A stretch of DNA of 64,000 nucleotides from GCA-003244245 sp963823755 (GTDB lineage: Bacteria; Actinomycetota; Actinomycetes; Mycobacteriales; Pseudonocardiaceae). A program made the position numbers and the translations under genes. The stretch spans positions 496,001 to 560,000 of the forward strand of contig CAWGMP010000007.1 of NCBI GenBank assembly GCA_963823755.1. The letters are read 5' to 3'. Below are positions 29,218 to 38,111 of the stretch, one piece after another (position 1 is the first letter of the stretch; the number at the start of each line of letters is the position of its first letter). The notes beneath the pieces are model-generated. The model did no database searches. It saw only the letters and a list, made by a program, of their open reading frames with translations, and was not told the DNA's origin.

Positions 29218-30192
29218 GTGAAAGTTGTGGTGCTGGTCGGCGGCGTCGGTGGCGCCCGGTTTCTCCTTGGAATGAAGGCCGCGCTCGGCCTGCCCGACGG
29301 GGCTGCCCCGAGCGAGCACCAGATCACCGCGGTGGTCAATACCGGTGACGACATCTGGCTGCACGGGCTGCGGATCTGCCCGGATCTCGACACCTGCATG
29401 TACACCCTCGGCGGCGGAATCGACGTCGAACGCGGCTGGGGACGGGCCGATGAGACCTGGGTCGTGAAGGCGGAACTGGCGCGCTACGGTGCCGATCCCG
29501 ACTGGTTCGGGTTGGGAGACCGGGACCTGGCCACCCACCTGGTGCGCACCCGGATGCTGCAGGCCGGCTATCCGCTGTCCACAGTGACCGCGACGCTGTG
29601 CGAGCGGTGGCGCCCCGGGGTCCGGCTGCTGCCTGCCACCGACGACCGCTGCGAGACCCACGTCGTGGTCACCGACGCGCAGGGCCGCCGGGCGATGCAC
29701 TTCCAGGAGTGGTGGATCCGGCACCGCGCCGCGCTACCGGCCAGCGAATTCGTGCCGGTGGGTGCCGATGACGCCCGGCCGGCAGCCGGGGTCCTGGAAA
29801 CCATTGCCGGGGCGGACGCGGTGCTGCTCGCGCCGTCAAACCCGGTGGTGTCGATCGGCAGTGTGCTCGCAGTACCGGGGATCCGTGACGCGCTGCGTAA
29901 CACCGCGGCCCCGGTGATCGGGCTGTCCCCGATCGTCGGGGGTCGCGCGATACGCGGGATGGCCGAGGCCTGCCTGGCCGCCGTAGGCGTGCCCTGCGAG
30001 GCAAGCGCAGTCGGCGCGTACTACGGCGCCCGCGGTGCTGATGGGATCCTGGACGGGTGGCTGGTGCATCCCGGGGACCACGCGACGGTCCCCGGGGTGC
30101 AAGTCCGGGAGGTGGCGCTGCTGATGACGGACACAGCAGCGACCGCGGCAATGGCCGGCGCGGCCCTGGACCTCGCCGGGCTGGCGACATGA
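29218..30192 (+). CDS. fbiA: 2-phospho-L-lactate transferase (CofD/FbiA), coenzyme F420 biosynthesis
   Basis: 324 residues. Starts MKVVVLVGGVGGARFLLGM, the glycine-rich nucleotide/Fo-binding motif of CofD. It transfers the (enol)phospho-lactyl moiety to Fo in F420 assembly. VNTGDDIWLHGL and APSNPVVSIG are also typical of the family. GTG 29218 was chosen because the conserved N-terminus starts there and because the frame upstream overlaps the YihY gene. The stop sits in a small duplication at the junction with fbiB. Confidence 0.96.
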   Translation: MKVVVLVGGVGGARFLLGMKAALGLPDGAAPSEHQITAVVNTGDDIWLHGLRICPDLDTCMYTLGGGIDVERGWGRADETWVVKAELARYGADPDWFGLGDRDLATHLVRTRMLQAGYPLSTVTATLCERWRPGVRLLPATDDRCETHVVVTDAQGRRAMHFQEWWIRHRAALPASEFVPVGADDARPAAGVLETIAGADAVLLAPSNPVVSIGSVLAVPGIRDALRNTAAPVIGLSPIVGGRAIRGMAEACLAAVGVPCEASAVGAYYGARGADGILDGWLVHPGDHATVPGVQVREVALLMTDTAATAAMAGAALDLAGLAT

Positions 30193-30218
30193 ACGACTCC
30201 GGCGTGGCGACATGAACG
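30182..30218 (+). repeat. 14-bp duplication at the fbiA-fbiB junction
   Basis: TGGCGACATGAACG occurs at 30182-30195 and 30205-30218. The first copy carries the fbiA stop within ATGA. Its own ATG (30189) opens an eight-codon frame (MNDSGVAT) whose TGA again forms ATGA with the fbiB start ATG 30212. This looks like a duplicated stop-start overlap that inserted a tiny reinitiation frame between the two genes. Confidence 0.7.
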
Positions 30219-31573
30219 CCGCCGGGGACCACGCTGCACCGGGTGAGATTCGCATTCTGCCGGTGCTGGGGCTGCCCGAGTTCCGGCCAGGGGATGACCT
30301 GATCGGTGCGCTGGTCAGCGCCGCGCCCTGGCTGATCGACGACGACATCGTCATCGTCACCAGCAAGGTGGTGTCCAAGGTGGAGGGACGGTTGATCACC
30401 GTGCCGGCCGATCCGCTGGCGAAGGACGCAGCCCGCCGCACGCTGGTCGCCGCCGAGGCTCGGCGGGTGCTCGCCCGCCGCGGTCATACCCTGATCACGG
30501 AGAACTCGCTGGGGGTGGTGCAGGCTGCCGCGGGCGTGGACACCTCCAACGTGGCGCCCCATGAAATCGCGCTGCTGCCCGTCGACCCGGATGCCAGCGC
30601 CGCACGGCTGCGGGCCGGACTGGCTGCGGCGCTGGGCGTCGAGGTCGCTGTAGTGATCACCGACACGATGGGCCGGGCCTGGCGGGTGGGGCAGACCGAC
30701 GCGGCGATCGGGGCTGCCGGGTTGGGGGTGCTGCACCGCTACCCGGGTGCCGTCGACCGGCACGGCAACGAGCTGGCAGTCACCGAGGTCGCCGTCGCCG
30801 ACGAGATCGCCGGGGCCGCCGATTTGGTCAAGGGCAAGCTGGCTGGAGTGCCGGCGGCGGTACTGCGCGGGCTGGGTCGCGGCGAGGACGGCAGCGTCGC
30901 AGCGAACCTCATCCGCCCGCTGGCCGACGATCTGTTCCGGCTGGGCACCGACGAGGCGATCGATCAAGGGCGAGCCGCGGGCCGGGCGGATGCGGTGCTA
31001 CTGCGCCGATCGGTGCGCTCTTACCGTCGTGATCAGGTTGACGAGGAAGCGCTGCGCCGCGCGGTGGGGGTGGCGCTGTGTGCACCGGCACCGCATCACA
31101 CCCGGCCGGTTCGCTTCATCTGGCTGGCCGACCGGTCCGTCCGGCGGCGACTGCTCGACGCGATGGCGCGGACGTGGCGGGCCGACCTGCGCGGTGACGG
31201 GCTGCCCGACGACCACATCGAACGCCGCGTGCAACGGGGGAAACTGCTCTACGACGCACCGGAGGTGCTGGTGCCGGTCGCCGTGCCCGATGGCGCACAC
31301 CCCTACCCCGACGCACGCAGGCAAGCCGCCGAGCAGACGATGTTCACTGTCGCCGCAGGTGCGGCGGTGCAGGCCCTGCTGGTGGCGTTGGCCGCTGAGG
31401 GCCTGGGCTCCTGCTGGGTCGGCTCGACGCTGTTCTGCCCGGATCTGGTTCGCGCCGAGCTCGCCCTGCCGCCGGATTGGCGACCACTGGGCGCGGTGAC
31501 CATCGGCCACCCGACGCAACCGCTGCAACCGCGCCCACCGCGTGACCCGGATGAGGGGTTGGTGCTGCGATAA
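30212..31573 (+). CDS. fbiB: Bifunctional F420:gamma-L-glutamyl ligase / FMN-dependent reductase
   Basis: 453 residues. The N-terminal CofE domain (about 1-245) adds glutamates to F420-0, with ITENSLGVVQAAAGVD and ITDTMGRAWRVGQTD visible. The C-terminal nitroreductase-like domain (about 250-453) has RRSVRSYRRDQVDEEALRRA and GLGSCWVGS; in FbiB it reduces dehydro-F420-0. This fusion is the actinobacterial form. It follows fbiA with an intervening eight-codon frame. Confidence 0.96.
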   Translation: MNAAGDHAAPGEIRILPVLGLPEFRPGDDLIGALVSAAPWLIDDDIVIVTSKVVSKVEGRLITVPADPLAKDAARRTLVAAEARRVLARRGHTLITENSLGVVQAAAGVDTSNVAPHEIALLPVDPDASAARLRAGLAAALGVEVAVVITDTMGRAWRVGQTDAAIGAAGLGVLHRYPGAVDRHGNELAVTEVAVADEIAGAADLVKGKLAGVPAAVLRGLGRGEDGSVAANLIRPLADDLFRLGTDEAIDQGRAAGRADAVLLRRSVRSYRRDQVDEEALRRAVGVALCAPAPHHTRPVRFIWLADRSVRRRLLDAMARTWRADLRGDGLPDDHIERRVQRGKLLYDAPEVLVPVAVPDGAHPYPDARRQAAEQTMFTVAAGAAVQALLVALAAEGLGSCWVGSTLFCPDLVRAELALPPDWRPLGAVTIGHPTQPLQPRPPRDPDEGLVLR

Positions 31574-31581
31574 TCCCCGCG

Positions 31582-32262
31582 ATGATCACCGCGTCGAATA
31601 TCACCACCCCGAATGCCGCTGTGCACACCGATGCGGTGCGGACGTTGTCCGTGTGGGAGCCTGACGACCCCGGGCAGCAGGCCCTGTGCGAGGCGTTCCT
31701 CGGGTTCCTGGCGGCCCGCCCGGACGCCTGCGCCCGCTCCTGCGTACCCGGCCATCTGACCGCATCGGCAGTGGTCCTCTCGCACGATCGCACTCGGGTG
31801 CTGCTCACCCTGCATCCCCGGGTCGGGCGATGGTTACAGCTCGGCGGTCACTGCGAGGAGAGCGACGTCGGGCTCGCCGCGGCGGCACTGCGGGAAGCCA
31901 CCGAGGAGTCCGGCATCGCAGACCTGAAGATCGACCCCGAGCCGCTGCACCTGGACGTGCACCCGATCACCTGCTCACTGGGTTCACCCACCCGGCATTT
32001 CGACGTCCGATTCCTGCTGCACGCCCCGGCGGACGCCACCCCGGTACGGAGCTCGGAGTCCGTCGACCTGGCCTGGTGGCCGGTGCACGCACCGCCCCCC
32101 GACGTGGCACCCGCGCTGGCGGCCCGCAAGCTCGACTCGACGGGTCAGGGACCGCCTCGAAGTTCATTCTCGATACTGCGCGTTACCAAGCACCAGCGCA
32201 TGGCGAAAGTGGATGTCAGCAGTTCTTGCATATGCATTTGCAGTTTATTGACCTCTGCTTGA
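31582..32262 (+). CDS. Nudix hydrolase
   Basis: 226 residues. The Nudix box GGHCEESDVGLAAAALREATEESGI (GX5EX7REUXEEXGU pattern) is near residue 90, so Mg-dependent hydrolysis of a nucleotide-type diphosphate is likely; the substrate is unknown. It starts at ATG 31582, eight bases after fbiB. The last 30 or so residues (about 32170-32262) are encoded by sequence of markedly lower GC and end in Cys/Ser-rich sequence unlike the rest. The original C-terminus may have been replaced. Confidence 0.88.
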   Translation: MITASNITTPNAAVHTDAVRTLSVWEPDDPGQQALCEAFLGFLAARPDACARSCVPGHLTASAVVLSHDRTRVLLTLHPRVGRWLQLGGHCEESDVGLAAAALREATEESGIADLKIDPEPLHLDVHPITCSLGSPTRHFDVRFLLHAPADATPVRSSESVDLAWWPVHAPPPDVAPALAARKLDSTGQGPPRSSFSILRVTKHQRMAKVDVSSSCICICSLLTSA

Positions 32263-32455
32263 GCACGTGCTACGTTACATGCTTTGCGTGCACGTGCAGT
32301 AGCAGTAGCAGCAGCATCTGCAAGACAACGACACGGCGAAAGAACAACACGTCCGTGTCAGACGGTTCACGACAGCATGTCGACTATGCAATGCTCGTAT
32401 ACCAGAAAAATTCAGCGCCACCAAATTACTACGTTGACACAAAGGATGCGCTTAG
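32165..32455. other. AT-rich segment
   Basis: Base composition falls sharply here against the flanking genes. The segment has TGCATATGCA (32227-32236), two GCACGTGC palindromes, and a run of CAG/TAG triplets around 32296-32320. It covers the last codons of the Nudix gene and the leader of the Cys/His gene. It contains a promoter candidate listed separately. No RNA gene could be identified. Confidence 0.55.
32248..32276 (+). promoter_or_regulatory. Sigma70-like promoter for the Cys/His protein
   Basis: TTGACC (32248-32253), a 17-bp spacer and TACGTT (32271-32276) give the best housekeeping-type promoter seen in the window. It overlaps the Nudix stop codon. Transcription from about 32283 would leave a leader of about 170 nt before ATG 32456. 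Confidence 0.5.
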
Positions 32456-32842
32456 ATGGACTCTGCGAAGAGGAGAAGCCGGGCTCCCTTTATCACATGG
32501 TTCACCTGTAGCTTCGAGCATATAGACCATGCGATTGGCGAAGACGACATGGCAACCGGACTATCGGTCGGCACCGGCCGATACGCAGCCCTGTGCGGCG
32601 CAACGGTGTGTGTCGCATCCATGATCTGCCCCCCGGGCCGGCGCTGTAGTTCGTGCGAGGCCGCTGTCCTGGGCGACCAGTACGACTTACCGTCCCCTGG
32701 TGCCGGCTTTTTCGCCCGATTGCGCGCCCGTGGCCGCCACCGTGACGACTCCATGACCCCCCAGCCCGGCGTGGGATACCGGTTATTCGGATGGCGGAAA
32801 CGAATCGGCGTGCTCAGATCGCGCGGTAGTCGCGGGGACTGA
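32456..32842 (+). CDS. Small Cys/His-rich actinobacterial protein, probable zinc binder
   Basis: 128 residues. The core FEHIDHAIG, then YAALCGATVC, then CPPGRRCSSCE supplies one or two His and five Cys in a spacing that suggests a zinc site; I recall similar small hypotheticals in Pseudonocardiales but cannot name a family. The rest is basic and Gly/Arg-rich. It lies in an AT-rich island and its 3' end overlaps the convergent glycosylase gene by 29 bp. ATG 32456 has no strong Shine-Dalgarno. Function unknown. Confidence 0.68.
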   Translation: MDSAKRRSRAPFITWFTCSFEHIDHAIGEDDMATGLSVGTGRYAALCGATVCVASMICPPGRRCSSCEAAVLGDQYDLPSPGAGFFARLRARGRHRDDSMTPQPGVGYRLFGWRKRIGVLRSRGSRGD

Positions 32843-33746
32843 ACCGGGGACCGAAGCGGGGACGGCGGAAACCAGAGGCCTCGACATAGCGGACGGCCCG
32901 GTGCCGCTGTGGCGCATAGGGCGCGAGGATCTCGAGCATGCCTGCATCGTCGAGCGCCTTACCTACGAGCGCGTAACCGACTACGGACGGGATGTGGTAG
33001 TCGCCGACGCTCACCGCGTCGGCATCCGCCCAGGCTCGCTGAGCCACCTCGGCGGCCGTCCAGACCCCGATCCCAGGGACCTTGCGCAGCAGGTCACGGC
33101 CGGCCTGCCCGGTCAACGTCACCGCACTCTCCAGCCGGTGCGCCATCGCGGCCGCCGCCAGCAGGGCCCGGCGCCGCGATCGGTCCACACCGGCGCGGTG
33201 CCACTCCCAGTCCGGGATTGCGCGCACCTCCGCCGGCCCGGGCGCCACCCACAGCTCGCCTGGACCCGGCGCCCGTTGACCGAAGCGCCGGCACAGTTCA
33301 CGCCAGGAGCGTCGCGCCTCGACACCGGTGACCTTCTGCTCCAGCACGGCAGGCACGAGCACATCCCACACCCGGCGAGTGGCCCCCAGGCGCAGGCCGG
33401 GCATCCGGTGCCGGACCTGCGCGACAAACGGGTGGTGGGGCACAAAAGCACTGTCATCGTCGTCGGCACCGAGCAGCGCGGGTAGCCCGTCCAGCGCCCA
33501 GTCGGCACCCGGTCCCCAACCGGTGACATGCACGGTGCCGCGGCTGTCACGGCGCAATACCAGTGTGGCGGCACCGTCTGGGGTGCTGCCCGCGCGCCAC
33601 ACGGTACCGTCGGCGTCCACCCGCATCGTGGGATCACCCCGGCCGCGGCGCAACGGCGCCAGCACCGCCCGAAGATCCAACGGGTGCCGCGGTGTCCAGC
33701 ACCACTCACGACCCTGCACCCAGCTCGCCCAGGAGATCTCAGACAT
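32814..33746 (-). CDS. DNA-3-methyladenine glycosylase-like HhH-GPD protein
   Basis: 310 residues, AlkA-type base-excision glycosylase. The helix-hairpin-helix segment LLRKVPGIGVWTAAEVAQRA precedes GDYHIPSVVG, with the catalytic-type Asp in that loop. An N-terminal beta-rich region is present. It would release alkylated bases from DNA. ATG 33746 overlaps the manC 3' end by 8 bp, so it is the last gene of the glycosyl operon; this linkage is conserved in several actinobacteria but its logic is unclear. Its 3' end overlaps the plus-strand Cys/His gene. Confidence 0.9.
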   Translation of the reverse strand: MSEISWASWVQGREWCWTPRHPLDLRAVLAPLRRGRGDPTMRVDADGTVWRAGSTPDGAATLVLRRDSRGTVHVTGWGPGADWALDGLPALLGADDDDSAFVPHHPFVAQVRHRMPGLRLGATRRVWDVLVPAVLEQKVTGVEARRSWRELCRRFGQRAPGPGELWVAPGPAEVRAIPDWEWHRAGVDRSRRRALLAAAAMAHRLESAVTLTGQAGRDLLRKVPGIGVWTAAEVAQRAWADADAVSVGDYHIPSVVGYALVGKALDDAGMLEILAPYAPQRHRAVRYVEASGFRRPRFGPRFSPRDYRAI

Positions 33747-34854
33747 CGGCGGAGAAGCGCACGCCATCGTCGGGCAGCACGACTCCAGGCCAGACCCGCA
33801 GACCCTCCCGAAGCTCGCAACGCGCTCCCACGACGGCGCCGTCGCCGATCACCGTGTCGTGAAGCACGGCGCCGGCCCCCACCTGCGCACCGACGCCCAG
33901 CACGCTGCGCTGCACGTGCGCGCCAGCACCGACCTGAGCATGGTCCATCAGGACCGAGCCGAGCACCTGCGCGCCCCGCTGGACGACGGCGCAGGCGCCC
34001 ACCACCGAACCACCCTCGACTCGCGCGGTGGGGTGCACGACAGCGCCGGGAAGCAGCAGCGCCGCTCCCACCGGTCCGGGCAGCACGAACGAGGGTGCCA
34101 GACCGCGCACCAGGTCGGCTGAGCCCTGCACGAAGGCGGCCGGCGTTCCCAGGTCCAGCCAGTAGGAGTCGTCCACGTGGGCTTGGACGCGAGCGCCTGC
34201 CGCGAGCAACCCGGGAAAGGTCTCATGTTCCACCGACACCGCACGCCCGATCGGGATCGAGTCGATCACCTCCCGGCGGAACGCGTAACAGCCGGCGTTG
34301 ATCAAGTCGGTCGGGGGGGTGTCGGTCTTCTCCAGGAACGCGAGAACCTGACCGTCGGCGGTGATCGGTACACAGCCGAAGGCTCGCGGATCTGGCACCC
34401 GCACGAGATGCAGTGTCACGTCCGCCGCCGCCCTGCGGTGGGTCGCCACCACCTCGGCGGGGTCCAAACCGGACAGCACGTCACCGTTGAACACCAGCAC
34501 ATCAGGCTCGGTCAGCGCGGACGCGACATTGCGGATCCCGCCGCCGGTGCCCAGCGGCTCATCCTCGACGACGTAGTCCAGCGCCAGACCCAGGACCGAC
34601 CCGTCACCGAAGTGGGCCGCGAAGACCTCGGCACGATACGACGTGCCCAGCACCACATGCCGCACCCCGGCGGCGCGGATCCGTCCCAGCAGGTGGGTGA
34701 GCAACGGCACGCCGGCCAGCGGCAGCATCGGTTTGGGCGCGGACAGAGTCAGCGGCCGCATCCGGGTACCCAGGCCCCCGACCAGCACCACAGCCTCGAC
34801 ACCCGGCAGCGGCGCAGCCTGTCCTCCGGCGGGATCCGGCACCACGTCAGGCAC
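33739..34854 (-). CDS. manC: Mannose-1-phosphate guanylyltransferase-type nucleotidyltransferase
   Basis: 371 residues. The N-terminal nucleotidyltransferase has the signature VLVGGLGTRMRPLTLSAPKPMLPLAG and VFNGDVL metal site. The C-terminal left-handed beta-helix (about 260-360) has hexapeptide-like repeats. It makes GDP-mannose from mannose-1-P and GTP, analogous to Rv3264c. A dTDP-glucose-type activity is possible but less likely by context. The start is GTG 34854; it overlaps wbbL by 8 bp and the glycosylase by 8 bp. Confidence 0.92.
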   Translation of the reverse strand: MPDVVPDPAGGQAAPLPGVEAVVLVGGLGTRMRPLTLSAPKPMLPLAGVPLLTHLLGRIRAAGVRHVVLGTSYRAEVFAAHFGDGSVLGLALDYVVEDEPLGTGGGIRNVASALTEPDVLVFNGDVLSGLDPAEVVATHRRAAADVTLHLVRVPDPRAFGCVPITADGQVLAFLEKTDTPPTDLINAGCYAFRREVIDSIPIGRAVSVEHETFPGLLAAGARVQAHVDDSYWLDLGTPAAFVQGSADLVRGLAPSFVLPGPVGAALLLPGAVVHPTARVEGGSVVGACAVVQRGAQVLGSVLMDHAQVGAGAHVQRSVLGVGAQVGAGAVLHDTVIGDGAVVGARCELREGLRVWPGVVLPDDGVRFSADV

Positions 34855-35731
34855 GCCGGGTGACGCGGCGCACCAGCCGCAACCGGCCGGCCAACCCGGC
34901 TCGCAACGCCAGCCGCAGCGGGGCCCTCAGCGGGCCGGGGTGCCGGTCAGCGAGATAGCGGTAAGTGCTGCGATGGTGCTCGGCGAGCATCTGCTCGGAG
35001 ACTCGGCTGGTGGCGTGGCCGCCGAGGTGGGTGACTTCCGCGCTGGGCACATAGACGTTGAGCCACCCGGCGCGCCCCAGCCGGTCGCCCAGGTCGACGT
35101 CCTCGAAGTACATGAAGTAGCGGGAGTCGAACCCGCCGACAGACTCGAATGCGGCCCGGCGCAGCAGCAGGCACGATCCGGACAGCCACTGGGCGCTCCG
35201 TTCACCCAGTGCGGTCTCGGATTGCCGGTAAGCCGCGGTCCAGGGGTTGCTCGGCCAGATCGGGCCGAGCACTGCGTGCCCGATACCGCGGCCCAGTGCC
35301 GGCAGCAGCCGCGCCGACGGGTACACCGCCCCGTCCGGTTGCCGGATCAGCGGCCCCAACGCAGCCGCCCTGGGCCACCGTTGCGCAGCGTCGAGCAGCT
35401 CGTCGAGGCTGCCAGGGTGCCATTCGATGTCCGGATTGGCCACCACCACCCAGCCCACTTCGGGCCCCCATTCGACGACGCCCCGGTTGGCGGCGCTGCC
35501 GTACCCGACATTCTCCCCGATGCGCAGAAGCTGCACACCATCGCGGCGGATCGCCCGCTCCGGAGCCCCGTCGGTGGACCCGTTATCGGCCAGCAGTACC
35601 CGCAGCGGCCGGTTGGTGGCCTTAGCCACCGAATCCAGGAAGGTCTCCAGGGTGTCGCCGGGCGAGTAGGTGACCGTGACGATCGCCAGTTCCTGGCCAT
35701 AAGACCGGCCGTCGGCGTTTCCGGGGGGCAC
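34847..35731 (-). CDS. wbbL: GT2 rhamnosyltransferase, WbbL-like
   Basis: 294-residue GT-A glycosyltransferase. The N-terminal IVTVTYSPGDTLETFL, the ADNGSTDG nucleotide-binding loop, the VVANPDIEW DxD-like site and the acceptor-site YFEDVDLGDRL are present. In mycobacteria WbbL adds rhamnose from dTDP-rhamnose to GlcNAc-PP-decaprenyl, making the linkage unit of arabinogalactan. The position between manC and rmlD-region genes agrees with Rv3265c. GTG 35731 start. It lacks membrane helices and acts at the cytoplasmic membrane face. Confidence 0.9.
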   Translation of the reverse strand: MPPGNADGRSYGQELAIVTVTYSPGDTLETFLDSVAKATNRPLRVLLADNGSTDGAPERAIRRDGVQLLRIGENVGYGSAANRGVVEWGPEVGWVVVANPDIEWHPGSLDELLDAAQRWPRAAALGPLIRQPDGAVYPSARLLPALGRGIGHAVLGPIWPSNPWTAAYRQSETALGERSAQWLSGSCLLLRRAAFESVGGFDSRYFMYFEDVDLGDRLGRAGWLNVYVPSAEVTHLGGHATSRVSEQMLAEHHRSTYRYLADRHPGPLRAPLRLALRAGLAGRLRLVRRVTRRA

Positions 35732-35767
35732 GGCGCCCGATTCTGCACCCTGGCGCGTGCAGCAGAG

Positions 35768-36934
35768 TCAGCGGGACCGCCGGCGCGCCATTGCAGCCTG
35801 GTTGTAGGCCTCCCGGTGCAGCGTCGCGCTCGCCGCCCAGGAGAAGTCCTTGGCGCGCCGCTGCGCAGCAGCCGACAACTCGGCCCGGCGAGCCGGGTCA
35901 TCAAGCAGTTCGACCAGCCCGGCAGCGATGTCCTCGGCGTCGATGCCGCAGTAAGCCACGGCGTCGCCGCCCACCTCCGGGATCGCCAGCCGCCGGGTGG
36001 TCAGCACCGCCGCCCCGGCCGCCATCGCCTCCAGTACCGGCAGCCCGAAACCCTCCCCCAGCGACGGGTAGGCCACCACATCCGCGCCGCCGAGGAAACC
36101 GGACAGATCCCCCAACGGGAGGTAGCCGGCGCGGATCACCCGAACCCGGTGCGACACCGCCTGCAGTTCTCGTTCCACCTGGCTGTCCCAGCCCGGCTGC
36201 CCGGCCAGTACCAGGGTGGGTAGGTTGGGCCGGTCCCCCAGGATCCGGCCAGCCCGGGCAAACCCACGGATCAGTGCCGGCACGTTCTTCCGCGGTTCGA
36301 GCGCTCCGAGAAACGCCACATAGGGGCTGCTGCCCAGGTGCAGCCGAGCCCGGACCGCGGCCACTTCCTGCGGTGACGGCGGGTGGAAGCAGTCGGCATC
36401 CACCCCGTGGTGCACCACGCGCAGACTGCCGGCATCAACGGGGTCGGCACCGGCGACACGTCGCAACTCGCGCGCCGTCGACTCGCTGGGCACCACGCAC
36501 ACATCGGACCTGCGCAGCGAGGTTCGCGTCCACGCCCGGAAGAAGCGCGCCTTGACCGGCGAGTGCACGCCCGGGTCGGTGAAGAAGGTGGCGTCGTGCA
36601 ACGTAACCACCGTGGCCACCTGGCTGACCAGCGGCATCGTGTAGTGCGGAGAATGCAGGACATCGACCCGCGCCCTCCGGACCAGCCAGGGCAGGGTGGT
36701 CTGCTCCCAGGTCAGCCGCGCGGTCCGGGCGACCAACCGCTCCACCGCGGGCAACACGTCGGCGTGCGGGGCCAGTGCGGCATAGAGCTCGGCATCACGC
36801 GGTTGGCAGATCACCATCGGGGCGGCACCGTCCGCCTCCAGCGCCGCGACCAGGCAGTCCACGTAGCGGCCGACACCACCACGATCAGCCGGCACCGCTG
36901 TCGCGTCGATGAGCACTCGCGGCTCAGTGAACAC
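35768..36934 (-). CDS. GT4 family glycosyltransferase
   Basis: 388 residues of the GT-B fold. The N-terminal RGGVGRYVDCLVAAL, LHDATFFTDPGVHS, and C-terminal GEGFGLPVLEAMAAGAAVL (with the catalytic-type Glu of EX7E) are typical of retaining mannosyltransferases such as Rv3265-neighbourhood GT4 enzymes. Donor and acceptor cannot be read from sequence. It sits 36 bp before wbbL and 9 bp after another GT4, so the set is one operon. Confidence 0.9.
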   Translation of the reverse strand: MFTEPRVLIDATAVPADRGGVGRYVDCLVAALEADGAAPMVICQPRDAELYAALAPHADVLPAVERLVARTARLTWEQTTLPWLVRRARVDVLHSPHYTMPLVSQVATVVTLHDATFFTDPGVHSPVKARFFRAWTRTSLRRSDVCVVPSESTARELRRVAGADPVDAGSLRVVHHGVDADCFHPPSPQEVAAVRARLHLGSSPYVAFLGALEPRKNVPALIRGFARAGRILGDRPNLPTLVLAGQPGWDSQVERELQAVSHRVRVIRAGYLPLGDLSGFLGGADVVAYPSLGEGFGLPVLEAMAAGAAVLTTRRLAIPEVGGDAVAYCGIDAEDIAAGLVELLDDPARRAELSAAAQRRAKDFSWAASATLHREAYNQAAMARRRSR

Positions 36935-36943
36935 GCGGGGAGC

Positions 36944-38077
36944 CTATGAGATAACGCAGCGTGTTCGTGACCGGTGTAGCTCGACGTGCACCGACCACAC
37001 TCGACGGGCGGTGCGTTCCCAGCTGAACTGCTCCGCCCGGCGCCGACCCGCGGCGCTCATGGCCTGCATCGTGTCGGCGTCGGACAGCACCGTGCGCAAG
37101 GCGGTCGCCAGTCCGGCGGGGTCGCTGCGTCCGACCGTCACGCCAGCGCCGCCGGCCACCTCGACCAATGCCGGCACGTCGGAATGCACCACCGGCACGC
37201 CGGCCGCCATCGCCTCCAGCACCGGCAGGCCGAAGCCCTCCGCCAGGCTCGGTGCTGCGAGCACCGCCGCGTTGTGCAGCACCACGGCCAGCTCGGAGTC
37301 GGTGATCCGACCCAGGACGTGCACCCGTGCCGGGTCCAAGCCGTACTGCCTGGCCAGCGCGGTCGGGTCGACCTGTCCCCAACCCTGCTGACCGACCAGC
37401 ACCACCGGCAGGTCAGGGGCATGCGGCGCGGCCAGCGCGGCGAGCAGCGTGTCGATGCCTTTGCGCGGCTCGAGAGTGCCGACCGCGAGGAGGTAGCGCG
37501 GTGGTAGGCCCAACCGGCAGACGACGCCGGCAGCGTCTGCCGGCAGGTGCAGCACTGCTGCGGTGACCCCCTCCCCGATCACGTGCACCCGGGTCTGGCA
37601 GCGCACGTGTCGCGGCAGGTCGTCGGCGACTGCGGCGGTGGGCACCACCAGGGCATCCGCGCGCCTCGCCGCTCGCCCGACCATCCGGCGGTGCCAGGCC
37701 GCCCCGCGACGGGTCAACCCGCCGGGATGTGTCCAGGGCACCGTGTCGTGCACCGTCACCACCAGGTCACCGCCGCGGCCGGGGCCAGGAGGGGCGAGCG
37801 GGGTCGGGGCGTGCACGCTGTCGCCGCCCGGCCACAGCGCGACACCGGAGTCCCAGGCGGCCACGAGGGCGCGGCGGGGCAGTGACAGCAGGTGCGGCCC
37901 CTCCACGCCGGGAATGATCGCCGGGGTGGGGTCGGCGTGCCGGGCCACCACGCTGCCCACTGTCCACCCGGCCGGCGCGGTGGTGGCCAGCGCCGCGGTG
38001 AGCTCGCGGGAGTACCGCCCGGTACCTCCCGGCACCGGCGCGAGCAGTTGCTCCAGCAGCACCACCAGCTTGGGCAC
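36944..38077 (-). CDS. GT4 family glycosyltransferase
   Basis: 377 residues from GTG 38077. GGTGRYSRELTAAL, VTVHDTVPWTHPGG, LAVGTLEPRKGIDTLL and EGFGLPVLEAMAAGVPVV mark a GT-B retaining enzyme. It is closely related to the next gene downstream and to the plus-strand gene at 41760. It is the first gene of the minus-strand envelope-sugar operon and diverges from the GT2 gene across only 34 bp, so the two operons probably share overlapping promoters. Confidence 0.9.
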   Translation of the reverse strand: MPKLVVLLEQLLAPVPGGTGRYSRELTAALATTAPAGWTVGSVVARHADPTPAIIPGVEGPHLLSLPRRALVAAWDSGVALWPGGDSVHAPTPLAPPGPGRGGDLVVTVHDTVPWTHPGGLTRRGAAWHRRMVGRAARRADALVVPTAAVADDLPRHVRCQTRVHVIGEGVTAAVLHLPADAAGVVCRLGLPPRYLLAVGTLEPRKGIDTLLAALAAPHAPDLPVVLVGQQGWGQVDPTALARQYGLDPARVHVLGRITDSELAVVLHNAAVLAAPSLAEGFGLPVLEAMAAGVPVVHSDVPALVEVAGGAGVTVGRSDPAGLATALRTVLSDADTMQAMSAAGRRRAEQFSWERTARRVWSVHVELHRSRTRCVIS

Positions 38078-38111
38078 ACGGCGAAGTGTGGCACGGGTAC
38101 CGTCACACCCC

